Source of the DNA: an uncultured Prevotella sp.
GTDB taxonomy: Bacteria; Bacteroidota; Bacteroidia; Bacteroidales; Bacteroidaceae
Assembly (NCBI GenBank): GCA_905372445.1
Contig: CAJPPF010000036.1
Span: forward strand, 1 to 15,442
Direction: 5' to 3'
Length of the DNA stretch: 15,442 bases
Positions 1-7,533 of this stretch are shown here, in pieces (positions within the stretch are counted from its first letter, which is position 1; every line of letters begins with the position of its first letter). Under the pieces are notes generated by a model, which did no database searches, was not told where the DNA came from, and was given only the letters and a program-made list of their open reading frames with translations. The position numbers and the translations under genes were made by a program.

Positions 1-38
1 ATGTTTTTTTATACGAGGGTAAAAAGATGTTGGATTAT

Positions 39-86
39 CCCCAAACTCTAAGTTTGCAATTCATATTGCAAACTTAGAGTTTGGGG
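39..86. repeat. Nested perfect palindrome, 22-bp arms with 4-base loop
   Basis: Bases 39-60 and 65-86 are exact reverse complements separated by TCAT. Each arm is itself built around a smaller palindrome, CAAACTCTAAGTTTG at 42-56 and CAAACTTAGAGTTTG at 69-83, so the element is also two tandem palindromic 15-mers separated by 12 bases. The RNA could form one long hairpin, and the DNA could bind two dimeric proteins or extrude a cruciform. No T-tract follows directly on either strand, so a simple intrinsic terminator is only one possibility. Both arms contain TAAGTTTG, which fits the Bacteroidota -7 consensus, but the palindrome forces that. The symmetry is seen directly; the function is unknown. 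Confidence 0.85.
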
Positions 87-89
87 GTT

Positions 90-338
90 AAATAAATAAG
101 GTGTGTAAGTTACTGAGTTATATCCGCTGTATAGTAATTCTGTCGCATTGCTTTTTAATGGTATGACTATAATAAACGAGAACGGATGTTCTACGACGCA
201 TATGGTCAGAATGTGACGCCTGTCGCTCTATACGACATAAGCCAAAATCGGTTGTCATACGGCTATCTTTAGTTTTCGGGCTTCTCCACTCGACGTGTAT
301 AAGCAAACTCTTGTTCTTTGATAAATAAAAACTCACCG
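90..338. other. Intergenic stretch with no supported gene
   Basis: About 250 bases between the palindrome and the hairpin at 339. A 72-codon open frame exists on the minus strand (118-336), but it resembles no family I know and has no convincing start context. I see no tRNA, no repeat and no good promoter here. Confidence 0.5.
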
Positions 339-357
339 CGGTCTATTGACCGTTTTT
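339..357 (+). terminator. Intrinsic terminator-like hairpin, possibly bidirectional
   Basis: CGGTC (339-343), loop TATT, GACCG (348-352), then five Ts on the plus strand. Read on the minus strand, the same hairpin is followed after six bases by GAGTTTTTATTTATC. It lies about 70 bases beyond the folA stop, so it could end the long minus-strand gene cluster as well as transcription from the left. The stem is only five base pairs, so efficiency is uncertain. Confidence 0.5.
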
Positions 358-425
358 GGATAAATCACGCTCCCCGCAGCAAGGTGAGAGACTGAATCTC
401 ATGTCTTTTTTGCAAGGTGAAAAGA

Positions 426-917
426 TTACTTGCGCTTGTAGTCGACAAATGAATAACGTTGCTTATGTTTCTCGTCGATGTCATGGTCCTCGCGCCACAC
501 CTCTTTCCATTCTCCTGAGAAATCGGGAAAGAACGTGTCGGCTTCTTTTGGCGTGTCGTGAACGAGAGTGAGACAGAGACGGTCGGCAAGTGGCATGGAC
601 GACTTGTAGACCGAGTTGCCACCTATTATATATATGTCTTCATGCTCATGGCATTGTGCCAGTGCGTCGTCAAGCGATGCATAGAGTTCGCAACCGGGAA
701 AATCCTCTGCTCTGCCATTTCTCGAAAGGACTATGTTGCGGCGGTTGGGCAATGCGCCCTTGGGCAGCGACTCGAATGTGCGGCGACCCATGATTATGGT
801 GTTGCCCGTGGTCAATGCCTTGAAACGCTTCAAATCGTTTGGCAACCAGTAGATCAGTTTGTTGTTGTAGCCGATTGCATTGTTTTGTGCAACTGCAGCA
901 ATAATATTAATCGTCAT
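426..917 (-). CDS. folA: Dihydrofolate reductase
   Basis: Reduces 7,8-dihydrofolate to tetrahydrofolate with NADPH in the cytoplasm, supplying one-carbon carriers for thymidylate, purine and methionine synthesis; the target of trimethoprim. The 163-residue length is normal for a chromosomal enzyme. Visible motifs are the N-terminal strand with AIG (14-16), the active-site segment LPNDLKRFK with the catalytic acid Asp28, the NADPH-binding GRRTFESLP (44-52) and a late IIGG. The position matching Trp22 of the E. coli enzyme appears to be Tyr23, with Trp24 next to it, a pattern I associate with Bacteroidota homologues. It starts 12 bases after the upstream methyltransferase stop, so it is probably the last gene of that transcript. 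Confidence 0.96.
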   Translation of the reverse strand: MTINIIAAVAQNNAIGYNNKLIYWLPNDLKRFKALTTGNTIIMGRRTFESLPKGALPNRRNIVLSRNGRAEDFPGCELYASLDDALAQCHEHEDIYIIGGNSVYKSSMPLADRLCLTLVHDTPKEADTFFPDFSGEWKEVWREDHDIDEKHKQRYSFVDYKRK

Positions 918-929
918 ATCTTTTGTTGT

Positions 930-2144
930 TTATTTGAATCTTATTTTCCATTCCTGAGGGTAGAGATTGTTGGCGCGGTTGCCCAGGTTCTTCACAAACC
1001 CGAGGTTCTTGCCTTTATATGTCACAACGACATAGCCTCTTGGCGTCTCTACGGGAAGCACGATAGTCTCTCGACGGAGATAGCGCAGTGCAGTGGCGAG
1101 GTCGAGTTCTGCCTTCGGGTATTTGTCTGTCGAGAGATTGATAAGGAGAGACTCGGCATGGGCTGGTATGGTGTCTTTCCCTTTGACTTGACCTTCGTAA
1201 TGTCCATTGGATAGGATGCGCAGTATCTTAAGGTTTGTTTTTCCGGAAACCACCTCATGTGATTTCTTTCTCATCACGCAGATAAAGAGCCCCTCTGTCT
1301 TTGTTGTCCCGGGAATGAATCTGTAAACCGGGGCGTCGAATCCTTTTAGCAATGAGTCACTTATATTCCATTCCTTTTTCGTGGTTATTGGAATGATGTC
1401 TGCCCCGAGCTCCTCACATATCCAGCGCACGTTCTCTTCATTCTCGCGTGTGTTGAAGGTACAGGTGGAGTAGATGAGTATGCCGTTTTCCTTTATACAT
1501 GGCCAGATGTCGCTGATGATGCTACGCTGTAGTGCCTGACATTTCATCACATTCTGAATGCTCCATTCCTTTATTGCTCCCTCGTCCTTACGGAACATTC
1601 CCTCGCCCGAACAAGGCACGTCGGCAAGAACGAGGTCGAACAGTAGCTTTGCCTTCTGATAGTCCTTGGCATAGTTGTTTGTCACTGTGACTTTTGGATG
1701 TCCCTGCTTCTGAAGGTTTTCCATGAGTATGTTTGCCCGGCGATGATCGGGTTCGTTGCAGTAGAGCTGGCATTCGTCTGATAGTGCCGCCCTGAGCAGT
1801 GTAGACTTTCCTCCAGGTGCGGCACATAGGTCGAGCGCCGTCGCTGCTTTGAAATCCAACTGGCGTATAACTTCGTCGATGAACATAGAACCAGCCTCCT
1901 GCACATAGTAACATCCGGCATGAAATAAAGGGTCGAGTGTGAAATCGGGACGCTCTGCGAGATAGTAAGCGTTGCGACACCATGCAATGGGTTGAGCTTC
2001 TGCCGTTGGCGGTTCTATTGGTTTATATGGATTCAGTCTGACTGACACCGGCTGCTCCTCGCTGAACGAGGCAAGAAAACAGCCATAGCGCTCCTCGCCA
2101 AACAACTCGCAGGTATATTCTTCAAATTCGATAGGTAAATTCAT
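930..2144 (-). CDS. rRNA (cytosine-C5) methyltransferase, RsmF/NOP2 family
   Basis: Predicted SAM-dependent m5C methyltransferase of the NOL1/NOP2/Sun family acting on ribosomal RNA. Counting from the chosen start (404 residues), the SAM-binding motif I is DLCAAPGGKST (105-115), the motif IV cysteine is in PCSGEG (Cys178) and the catalytic motif VI cysteine is in STCTF (Cys228). The region after about residue 300 ends in a PUA-like/RsmF C-terminal domain (PRGYVVVTYKGKNLGFVKN), which suits RsmF (16S C1407 in E. coli) better than RsmB, but the exact target base cannot be read from sequence. The frame extends 29 codons further upstream to 2231 and into the preceding gene. I prefer the ATG at 2144 because family similarity begins with MNLPIEFEEY and it avoids the overlap. 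It lies 58 bases after porE and 12 before folA. Confidence 0.92.
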   Translation of the reverse strand: MNLPIEFEEYTCELFGEERYGCFLASFSEEQPVSVRLNPYKPIEPPTAEAQPIAWCRNAYYLAERPDFTLDPLFHAGCYYVQEAGSMFIDEVIRQLDFKAATALDLCAAPGGKSTLLRAALSDECQLYCNEPDHRRANILMENLQKQGHPKVTVTNNYAKDYQKAKLLFDLVLADVPCSGEGMFRKDEGAIKEWSIQNVMKCQALQRSIISDIWPCIKENGILIYSTCTFNTRENEENVRWICEELGADIIPITTKKEWNISDSLLKGFDAPVYRFIPGTTKTEGLFICVMRKKSHEVVSGKTNLKILRILSNGHYEGQVKGKDTIPAHAESLLINLSTDKYPKAELDLATALRYLRRETIVLPVETPRGYVVVTYKGKNLGFVKNLGNRANNLYPQEWKIRFK

Positions 2145-2202
2145 TGTCTTTATATTTATTTCAGTGTGGTGTATGTCAGACTGTCCGTATTTATGATTTA
2201 TA

Positions 2203-4263
2203 TTACTCAAGTATGAACTCCTCCAATCCACCTGTATTCTCTTCCTTCTTATTCATCTTTGGCAGTTGTTTGAGATTGCCGTTTTCGTCGAACATCCCGT
2301 AAGTGGTACGAAGAACAAGAAACTCCGTCCGGCGGTTCAGCTGATTGCACGCCTCCTGCTGTTCTTCATTAAGCGTTGTGATGTATTTTTCTGTCAGTTC
2401 GTCGCCTTCTTTCAGCCAAGGCAGTTTCTCTGTGAGTTTCTTCTTTACCTTCTTTGGACGCTCCTCGCCGTATCCCATAGGCGTGAGCCGATCGGCTGCT
2501 ATACCGTGAGCGATGAGATAGTCGACCACGCTCTCTGCTCGTTTTTGCGAGAGACGCTTGTTGTAGGTATCAGAGCCGCGGTAGTCTGTGTGTGCCGACA
2601 GTTCGATGGTGATATTCGGATTGTCGTTTAGTGTCTGCACCAATTTGTCAAGAGCCACTGTCGACTCTTCGCGAAGTGTTGCCTTGTCGAAATCATAAAA
2701 CACATTGTCAATTAAAACCGGCGATGATATTGACGGTAGTGCAAACTGCAATGTATATTCTTCCGATTCTTCAGCTCGTCTCACACTAAGTTCTTCCTTG
2801 TGGTTCAGGTAGCCTTTGCATGTGGCGAGGAACAGATAGTCGACGCCCGGCGTGACCTGATAGGAGAACGAACCGTTGCTTTTCACACTTGTCTTCCGGT
2901 TAGTGCCGTCGTTGCCTACGATGTAGACCTCCGCAGCCTGCAGCTCGTATCCATCCTGCTCGTATACCCATCCTATGACGTTTTGAACTATTTCCGGATT
3001 GTCAAATGAATAGATATGGTCAAAGCCGCGCCCATCTCCACGGTTCGACGAGAAGAATCCGCGGTTGTATGGCCCCTCGAATGTCATACCGAAATCATCG
3101 CCCTGCGAATTCATCGGATAGCCAAGATGTTCGATATGATATTTGCGGTCTCTTCCAACCTTTGCCACGAAGATGTCAAGCCCGCCCATGCCCGGATGTC
3201 CATTTGATGAAAAATAGAACTCGCCATTAGGACGGAACGTAGGAAACATTTCATCGCCATCGGTGTTTATCGGTGCACCGAGATTCTCTACACCGCCTAA
3301 TCCTGCAGCCGTTATCCTGACGCGCCATATATCGTAGCCTCCCTTGCCGCCTGGCATGTCGCTGGCGAAGTATAGCCATTCTCCGTCGGGCGAGAGAGCA
3401 GGATGAGCGTAGGCAGTGAGAGTGTCGTTGGTAATCTTCACCTCCGTAGTCTTTCCCCATGTAGCGTCAGAGCGTGAACTCTTCACTATCTGTGCATAGC
3501 GGGGATATGCCGGATCTGTAACACATTGTGTGAGATACATCTCCCTGCCGTCGGCGGAGAAAGAGCATACTCCCTCGTCAAAGGCAGTATTCATACCGCC
3601 TGACACAGGTTCCGGTTTGCTCCATTTGCCTTTATCATCCTTTGATGAAAAAAAGATGTCCGCCGGTTTTGTTCCTGTTATTCCTGACAGTTCGTCGCCT
3701 TGCGCTTCATTTCGTGTTGAAGTGAAATAGAGTTGGTCGTACTCATCGCCGAACAGTGCAGGTGAATAATCTGCACGACGGGAGTTGAACACATCCATTT
3801 TCTTCACCGTGTAGCGCGAGTTCTGCTCCTTTATCTTAGGTGCTTTCTGTGCAGACTCCAATCCTTCCTTTGCCAGCGTATTGTTAGGAAGAGAGTCCAA
3901 AACAGCCTCAAACTCTTTTGTCGCAGCCTTATATTCTCCATTATGCAACAGTTGGCGTGCATACGACAGACGGTCTTCCGGCGTTGCCACATTATATCGG
4001 ATAGCGTTCTTATATGCTGCAATAGCCTTTTGTGTCTGTAATGACTTCTCGTAGCAATATGCCATTTTCAATGCTCGCTCACCGCGTTTTGTCTTTTCTT
4101 TCGGAGACGTCTTGCGGTAAGCCTGCTTAAATTCGTTGGCGGCATCAAAATATTCTCCCAAGGCAAGATACTTCTCACCACGCTTCATATTCTTGTCCAC
4201 TCCGCATGAAACAAGTCCAAGCAATATTATAACACTGCTTATTATTATTTTGTATCTCTTCAT
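2203..4263 (-). CDS. porE: PorE-like lipoprotein: TPR, PD40 propeller, regulatory-like domain, OmpA-C
   Basis: A 686-residue envelope lipoprotein. The N-terminus MKRYKIIISS..LLGLVSC is a lipoprotein signal peptide with lipobox LVSC (acylated Cys20). TPR-like helices cover about 25-140. PD40/WD40-like propeller blades cover about 160-420, with repeats such as SPDGEWLYFASD, RPNGEFYFSSN and RGFFSSNRG. A small beta domain of carboxypeptidase-regulatory type spans about 428-495. An OmpA-C peptidoglycan-binding domain lies at about 515-655, with HTDYRGSDTYNKRLSQKRA holding the likely peptidoglycan-binding Asp560 and Arg575. This four-domain order is that of PorE (PG1058), which anchors the type IX secretion system of Porphyromonas gingivalis to peptidoglycan. 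Bacteroidota also carry paralogues of similar make-up, so the T9SS role is inferred. The frame extends to 4461, inside topB; the ATG at 4263 is chosen because the signal peptide starts there. It follows topB by 43 bases. Confidence 0.75.
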   Translation of the reverse strand: MKRYKIIISSVIILLGLVSCGVDKNMKRGEKYLALGEYFDAANEFKQAYRKTSPKEKTKRGERALKMAYCYEKSLQTQKAIAAYKNAIRYNVATPEDRLSYARQLLHNGEYKAATKEFEAVLDSLPNNTLAKEGLESAQKAPKIKEQNSRYTVKKMDVFNSRRADYSPALFGDEYDQLYFTSTRNEAQGDELSGITGTKPADIFFSSKDDKGKWSKPEPVSGGMNTAFDEGVCSFSADGREMYLTQCVTDPAYPRYAQIVKSSRSDATWGKTTEVKITNDTLTAYAHPALSPDGEWLYFASDMPGGKGGYDIWRVRITAAGLGGVENLGAPINTDGDEMFPTFRPNGEFYFSSNGHPGMGGLDIFVAKVGRDRKYHIEHLGYPMNSQGDDFGMTFEGPYNRGFFSSNRGDGRGFDHIYSFDNPEIVQNVIGWVYEQDGYELQAAEVYIVGNDGTNRKTSVKSNGSFSYQVTPGVDYLFLATCKGYLNHKEELSVRRAEESEEYTLQFALPSISSPVLIDNVFYDFDKATLREESTVALDKLVQTLNDNPNITIELSAHTDYRGSDTYNKRLSQKRAESVVDYLIAHGIAADRLTPMGYGEERPKKVKKKLTEKLPWLKEGDELTEKYITTLNEEQQEACNQLNRRTEFLVLRTTYGMFDENGNLKQLPKMNKKEENTGGLEEFILE

Positions 4264-4306
4264 TTTTTCCTGCAAGTCTTTTATATTGTCCGCCCTATGG
4301 CGATTA

Positions 4307-6442
4307 TTACTGCATTTCAGCGCGGAATTCACATCCTTCTTTCCAGCGTGAACACCCCATTGCTGTACGCCCTCGTATAATTGTGCCTTGTCCGCACTTA
4401 GGACATTTGTCGCCCGGTTTGAGGAGAACCGCCTTTGGTGCGTCTTTTTTGCGTGGAGCACTCTTACGCTTAGACTTAGTCGCAGGCTTTTGTTCCTCTT
4501 CTGTTATTGTGACATGGCGGTTAGTGTTGTCGGAGAGAACCTGCTTGACAATATCAGATATCTGCACCTTCAGTTCATTTAGAAACTGCCCGGCGTCGTA
4601 TGTCTTATGTTCGATGTCGCGTAGCTTCTTTTCCCAGATACCTGTCAGTTCCGGACTTTTAAGAAGGTCTTCGCGTATAAGTCCTATTAGTTCTACGCCG
4701 GTTGGAGTAGCTATGAGATTCTTACGTTCCTTGCGTATATATTTGCGCTTGAATAATGTCTCAATGATAGCCGCACGTGTGGAAGGTCGTCCTATACCGT
4801 TTTCCTTCATCGCGTCACGCAGTTCGTCATTATCTATGAATTTGCCTGCCGTTTCCATAGCACGCAGCAGCGTTGCCTCTGTGTAAGGCTTTGGCGGCTG
4901 TGTCCATTTCTCCGATAGGCTTGGAATATGCGGACCGGTCTCACCTTTAGTGAAACTGTTGCTCGTCTCTTTCTCTCCAGCGTCAGCGTCATCTTTTGTG
5001 TCAGTGTTTTCCTCCTCAATTTTCTTGAACACTACCTTCCAACCTTCGTCTGTAATAACCTTTGTTGTCGTACGGAACATTACAGGTTCGTGCTCATTAT
5101 TTGTGTCAACCTTTCCCATTATGGTCATTGTCTCGAACTTGCAGTCGTCAAAGAATGCCGCGATGAAAGCACGTGCTACGAGGTCAAACACCTTACGTTC
5201 CATATCCGACAACCCCTGTGGGGGAACGCCCGTTGGTATTATTGCATGGTGATCGGTGACCTTCGAGGAATCAAATACCTTCTTACTCTTCTTCAGTTGC
5301 TTGCCACCGATAACTTTCAGTAAGTCAGCGTATGGGCTCTGACCGGCGAACGATGTTTTATATAGTCCGTTCATTATGTTCGTACATTTTGGGTATATGT
5401 CGTCTGAAAGGAAGGTTGTGTCTACGCGAGGATAAGTAGTGAACTTCTTTTCATAGAGGCTCTGAATGAGTTGTAGCGTCTGGTCAGCTGAGAATCCGAA
5501 CTTTCTGTTGCAGTCAACCTGCAGTGATGTAAGGTCATATAGACGTGGAGGAGCCTCGGTTCCTTTTTTCTTTGTCACATCGACAACTTCGAACAGATTA
5601 TCCTTGATACTCTCAAGAACAGCTTTCCCTTCCTCCTCGGAGGTATATTCAATCTGGCGGAATATCGGTCCTTTCGATTTCAATGTCTTGCCTTGCGCGG
5701 CAGCTTCCGCTATCTCTGCCTGTTCCTCTGCCTCTGCTTCTTCGTCGCGTGCAATGACGTTGAACTTTGTTTCTTTGTAAAGAGTGGATAGCACCCACGA
5801 CTGGCGGGGCACGAACTCTTCAATTTCTTTCTGACGGTTCACAATAAGCGCAAGCGTAGGAGTCTGAACTCTTCCTATAGAAAGTACCTGCCGGTGCTGA
5901 CCATACTTTATCGTATATAGTCGTGTGGCGTTCATTCCGAGAAGCCAGTCGCCTACGGCACGTGACAGTCCGGCAAGATATAGTGGTTGATATTCGCCAT
6001 GATCTTTAAGACTCTTGAACCCTTCAAGTATCGCTTCCTCTGTAAGTGAACTGATCCACAGACGGCGTACGGGACATTTCGCTCCTGCTTTCTGCATGAC
6101 CCATCGCTGTATGAGCTCTCCTTCCTGACCGGCATCACCACAGTTGATTATACCATCAGCTTTCTGCATCAGACGTTCTATCGTAGCAAACTGTTTCTTC
6201 ACACCGGAGTCCTCAATGAGTTTTATTCCAAACCGCTCCGGTATCATCGGCAACGCCGACAGTGACCAACGTTTCCAGTTGTCGGTATAGTCGTGTGGCT
6301 CCTTCAGTGTACAGAGGTGTCCGAAAGTCCAGGTAACCTGATAACCGTTACCTTCCATATATCCGTCGTGGCTGGAGTTCGCTCCAATCACTTTTGCGAT
6401 GTCTCTCGCCACCGACGGTTTCTCAGCAATGCAAACTATCAT
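4307..6442 (-). CDS. topB: DNA topoisomerase III (type IA)
   Basis: Type IA topoisomerase that cuts and rejoins one DNA strand and decatenates replication or recombination intermediates. The 711 residues start with the TOPRIM motif MIVCIAEKPSVA (Glu7), followed by CGDAGQEGELI (101-111) with the metal-binding acidic residues; the usual DxxREGE arginine is Gln106 here. LSIGRVQTPTLALI (187-200) and the catalytic TYPRVDTTFLSDD (Tyr337) confirm the family. An acidic stretch at 233-250 (EEAEAEEQAEIAEAAA) interrupts the core. The C-terminus has a lysine-rich linker and one four-cysteine zinc ribbon (CPKC..GCSRWKEGC). Its start overlaps the end of the aminotransferase gene by 20 bases, so translation may be coupled. 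I see no conjugative-element genes nearby, so this looks like the chromosomal copy. Confidence 0.95.
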   Translation of the reverse strand: MIVCIAEKPSVARDIAKVIGANSSHDGYMEGNGYQVTWTFGHLCTLKEPHDYTDNWKRWSLSALPMIPERFGIKLIEDSGVKKQFATIERLMQKADGIINCGDAGQEGELIQRWVMQKAGAKCPVRRLWISSLTEEAILEGFKSLKDHGEYQPLYLAGLSRAVGDWLLGMNATRLYTIKYGQHRQVLSIGRVQTPTLALIVNRQKEIEEFVPRQSWVLSTLYKETKFNVIARDEEAEAEEQAEIAEAAAQGKTLKSKGPIFRQIEYTSEEEGKAVLESIKDNLFEVVDVTKKKGTEAPPRLYDLTSLQVDCNRKFGFSADQTLQLIQSLYEKKFTTYPRVDTTFLSDDIYPKCTNIMNGLYKTSFAGQSPYADLLKVIGGKQLKKSKKVFDSSKVTDHHAIIPTGVPPQGLSDMERKVFDLVARAFIAAFFDDCKFETMTIMGKVDTNNEHEPVMFRTTTKVITDEGWKVVFKKIEEENTDTKDDADAGEKETSNSFTKGETGPHIPSLSEKWTQPPKPYTEATLLRAMETAGKFIDNDELRDAMKENGIGRPSTRAAIIETLFKRKYIRKERKNLIATPTGVELIGLIREDLLKSPELTGIWEKKLRDIEHKTYDAGQFLNELKVQISDIVKQVLSDNTNRHVTITEEEQKPATKSKRKSAPRKKDAPKAVLLKPGDKCPKCGQGTIIRGRTAMGCSRWKEGCEFRAEMQ

Positions 6443-7529
6443 TTATCGTTTCTGTTATATATTCTACCTCCTCATCAGTCATTGCCTGATTAAGGGGAAG
6501 TGACAATTCTTCGTTATGTATCTTTTCTGTTATAGGGAAATGGAGTCCGTTCCATTCGCTATAGCACTCCTGTTTGTGTGGTGGAATAGGGTAGTGTATG
6601 ACTGTGCCTATGCCCTTTGACTTTAAGTAAGCCTGCAAATCATTGCGCCTTTTTATCAGAAGGGGAAATATATGATGCACTCCACCACGTGAAGGAAGTG
6701 TTATATTTTCGTTCTGTATGTTATCTATATAATAGTCAGCAATATCTTGTCTTCGTCTGTTATCTTCGTCAAGATACTTCAGTTTTACGGAAAGCACGGC
6801 TGCGGAAATTTCGTCCATGCGTGAGTTGCGACCCCTATAACGAAACACATATTTCTTATGTGAACCATAGTTGCACAGTGCACGAAACACCTCAGCCATT
6901 TCCATATCATCAGTAGTCATCGCACCTGCATCCGCCAGTGCACCGAGGTTCTTTCCCGGGTAAAAGGAATGTGCACATGCTCCCCGGTATTTTCTTTCTT
7001 GCGGGCGTGGTGCGGCAACTTTATTCAGACCATGCGCCTGAGCACAATCCTCTAATAACAAGAGGTTCCGTGCCTTACATATCGCTCCAATCTTATCCGT
7101 ATAGGCGTCATATCCGTATAGATGTACAATCATTATCGCCTTTGTCTTCTCGGATATTGCATCCTCTATGAGCGAATCATCTATTTGTAGAGTGTCGATA
7201 CGCGGCTCAACCAACACGGGCTTAAGATTGTTTTCTGTTATCGCGAGTATCGTGGCTATATATGTGTTTGCCGGCACGATTACCTCATCACCGTCTTTCA
7301 GATATCCCATTTCCTTATATGCAAGAATCATCATCGTGAGTGCGTCTAATCCGTTGGCACAGCTGACACAATATTTAGCACCGGTGTATTCGGCATACTC
7401 CTGCTCAAAGCGTGCTATACGCTCGCCTTGCAGATACCAGCCGCTGTCTACAGCATCACTCACAGCATGCTGAATCTCTTCAGCATGCATATCGGTGATT
7501 CGTTTCAAACTCAGATATGGTATGTTCAT
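6423..7529 (-). CDS. DegT/DnrJ/EryC1/StrS-family sugar aminotransferase (FdtB/QdtB-like)
   Basis: PLP-dependent nucleotide-sugar aminotransferase, 368 residues, normal for the family. Visible are GWYLQGERIARFEQEYAEY, the substrate and cofactor segment CANGLDAL (58-65), EDCAQAHG (Asp161, Gln164) contacting PLP, and HSFYPGKNLGALADAGAM with the Schiff-base Lys193. Because a FdtA/QdtA-type 3,4-ketoisomerase and RfbB are in the same operon, the likely reaction is glutamate-dependent amination at C3 of dTDP-3-keto-6-deoxyhexose, giving dTDP-Fuc3N or dTDP-Qui3N. Which epimer is formed cannot be settled from sequence alone. It starts only four bases after the acyltransferase stop and overlaps topB by 20 bases at its 3' end. 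Confidence 0.9.
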   Translation of the reverse strand: MNIPYLSLKRITDMHAEEIQHAVSDAVDSGWYLQGERIARFEQEYAEYTGAKYCVSCANGLDALTMMILAYKEMGYLKDGDEVIVPANTYIATILAITENNLKPVLVEPRIDTLQIDDSLIEDAISEKTKAIMIVHLYGYDAYTDKIGAICKARNLLLLEDCAQAHGLNKVAAPRPQERKYRGACAHSFYPGKNLGALADAGAMTTDDMEMAEVFRALCNYGSHKKYVFRYRGRNSRMDEISAAVLSVKLKYLDEDNRRRQDIADYYIDNIQNENITLPSRGGVHHIFPLLIKRRNDLQAYLKSKGIGTVIHYPIPPHKQECYSEWNGLHFPITEKIHNEELSLPLNQAMTDEEVEYITETINDSLHC

Positions 7530-7533
7530 CGTC

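Noticed and set aside
39..86. Invertible promoter flanked by inverted repeats, since TAAGTTTG appears on both strands
   Set aside because: The inverted repeats are separated by only four bases, so there is no segment to invert; the promoter-like words result from the palindrome.
118..336. 72-codon open frame on the minus strand in the left intergenic region
   Set aside because: No recognisable domain, irregular composition, no start context, and it stops at a terminator-like hairpin; more likely chance.
558..1214. 218-codon plus-strand open frame
   Set aside because: It lies antisense to folA and the rRNA methyltransferase, both of which have clear family motifs; the plus-strand product resembles nothing.
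2145..2231. Upstream extension of the rRNA methyltransferase to 2231
   Set aside because: The extra 29 residues have no family similarity and would overlap the porE 3' end.
4264..4461. Upstream extension of the PorE-like protein to 4461
   Set aside because: The extra 66 residues lie in topB sequence and would bury the lipoprotein signal peptide.
4307..6442. TopB as a marker of an integrated conjugative element
   Set aside because: No mobilisation, integrase or transfer genes are nearby, and the gene is coupled to housekeeping and sugar genes.
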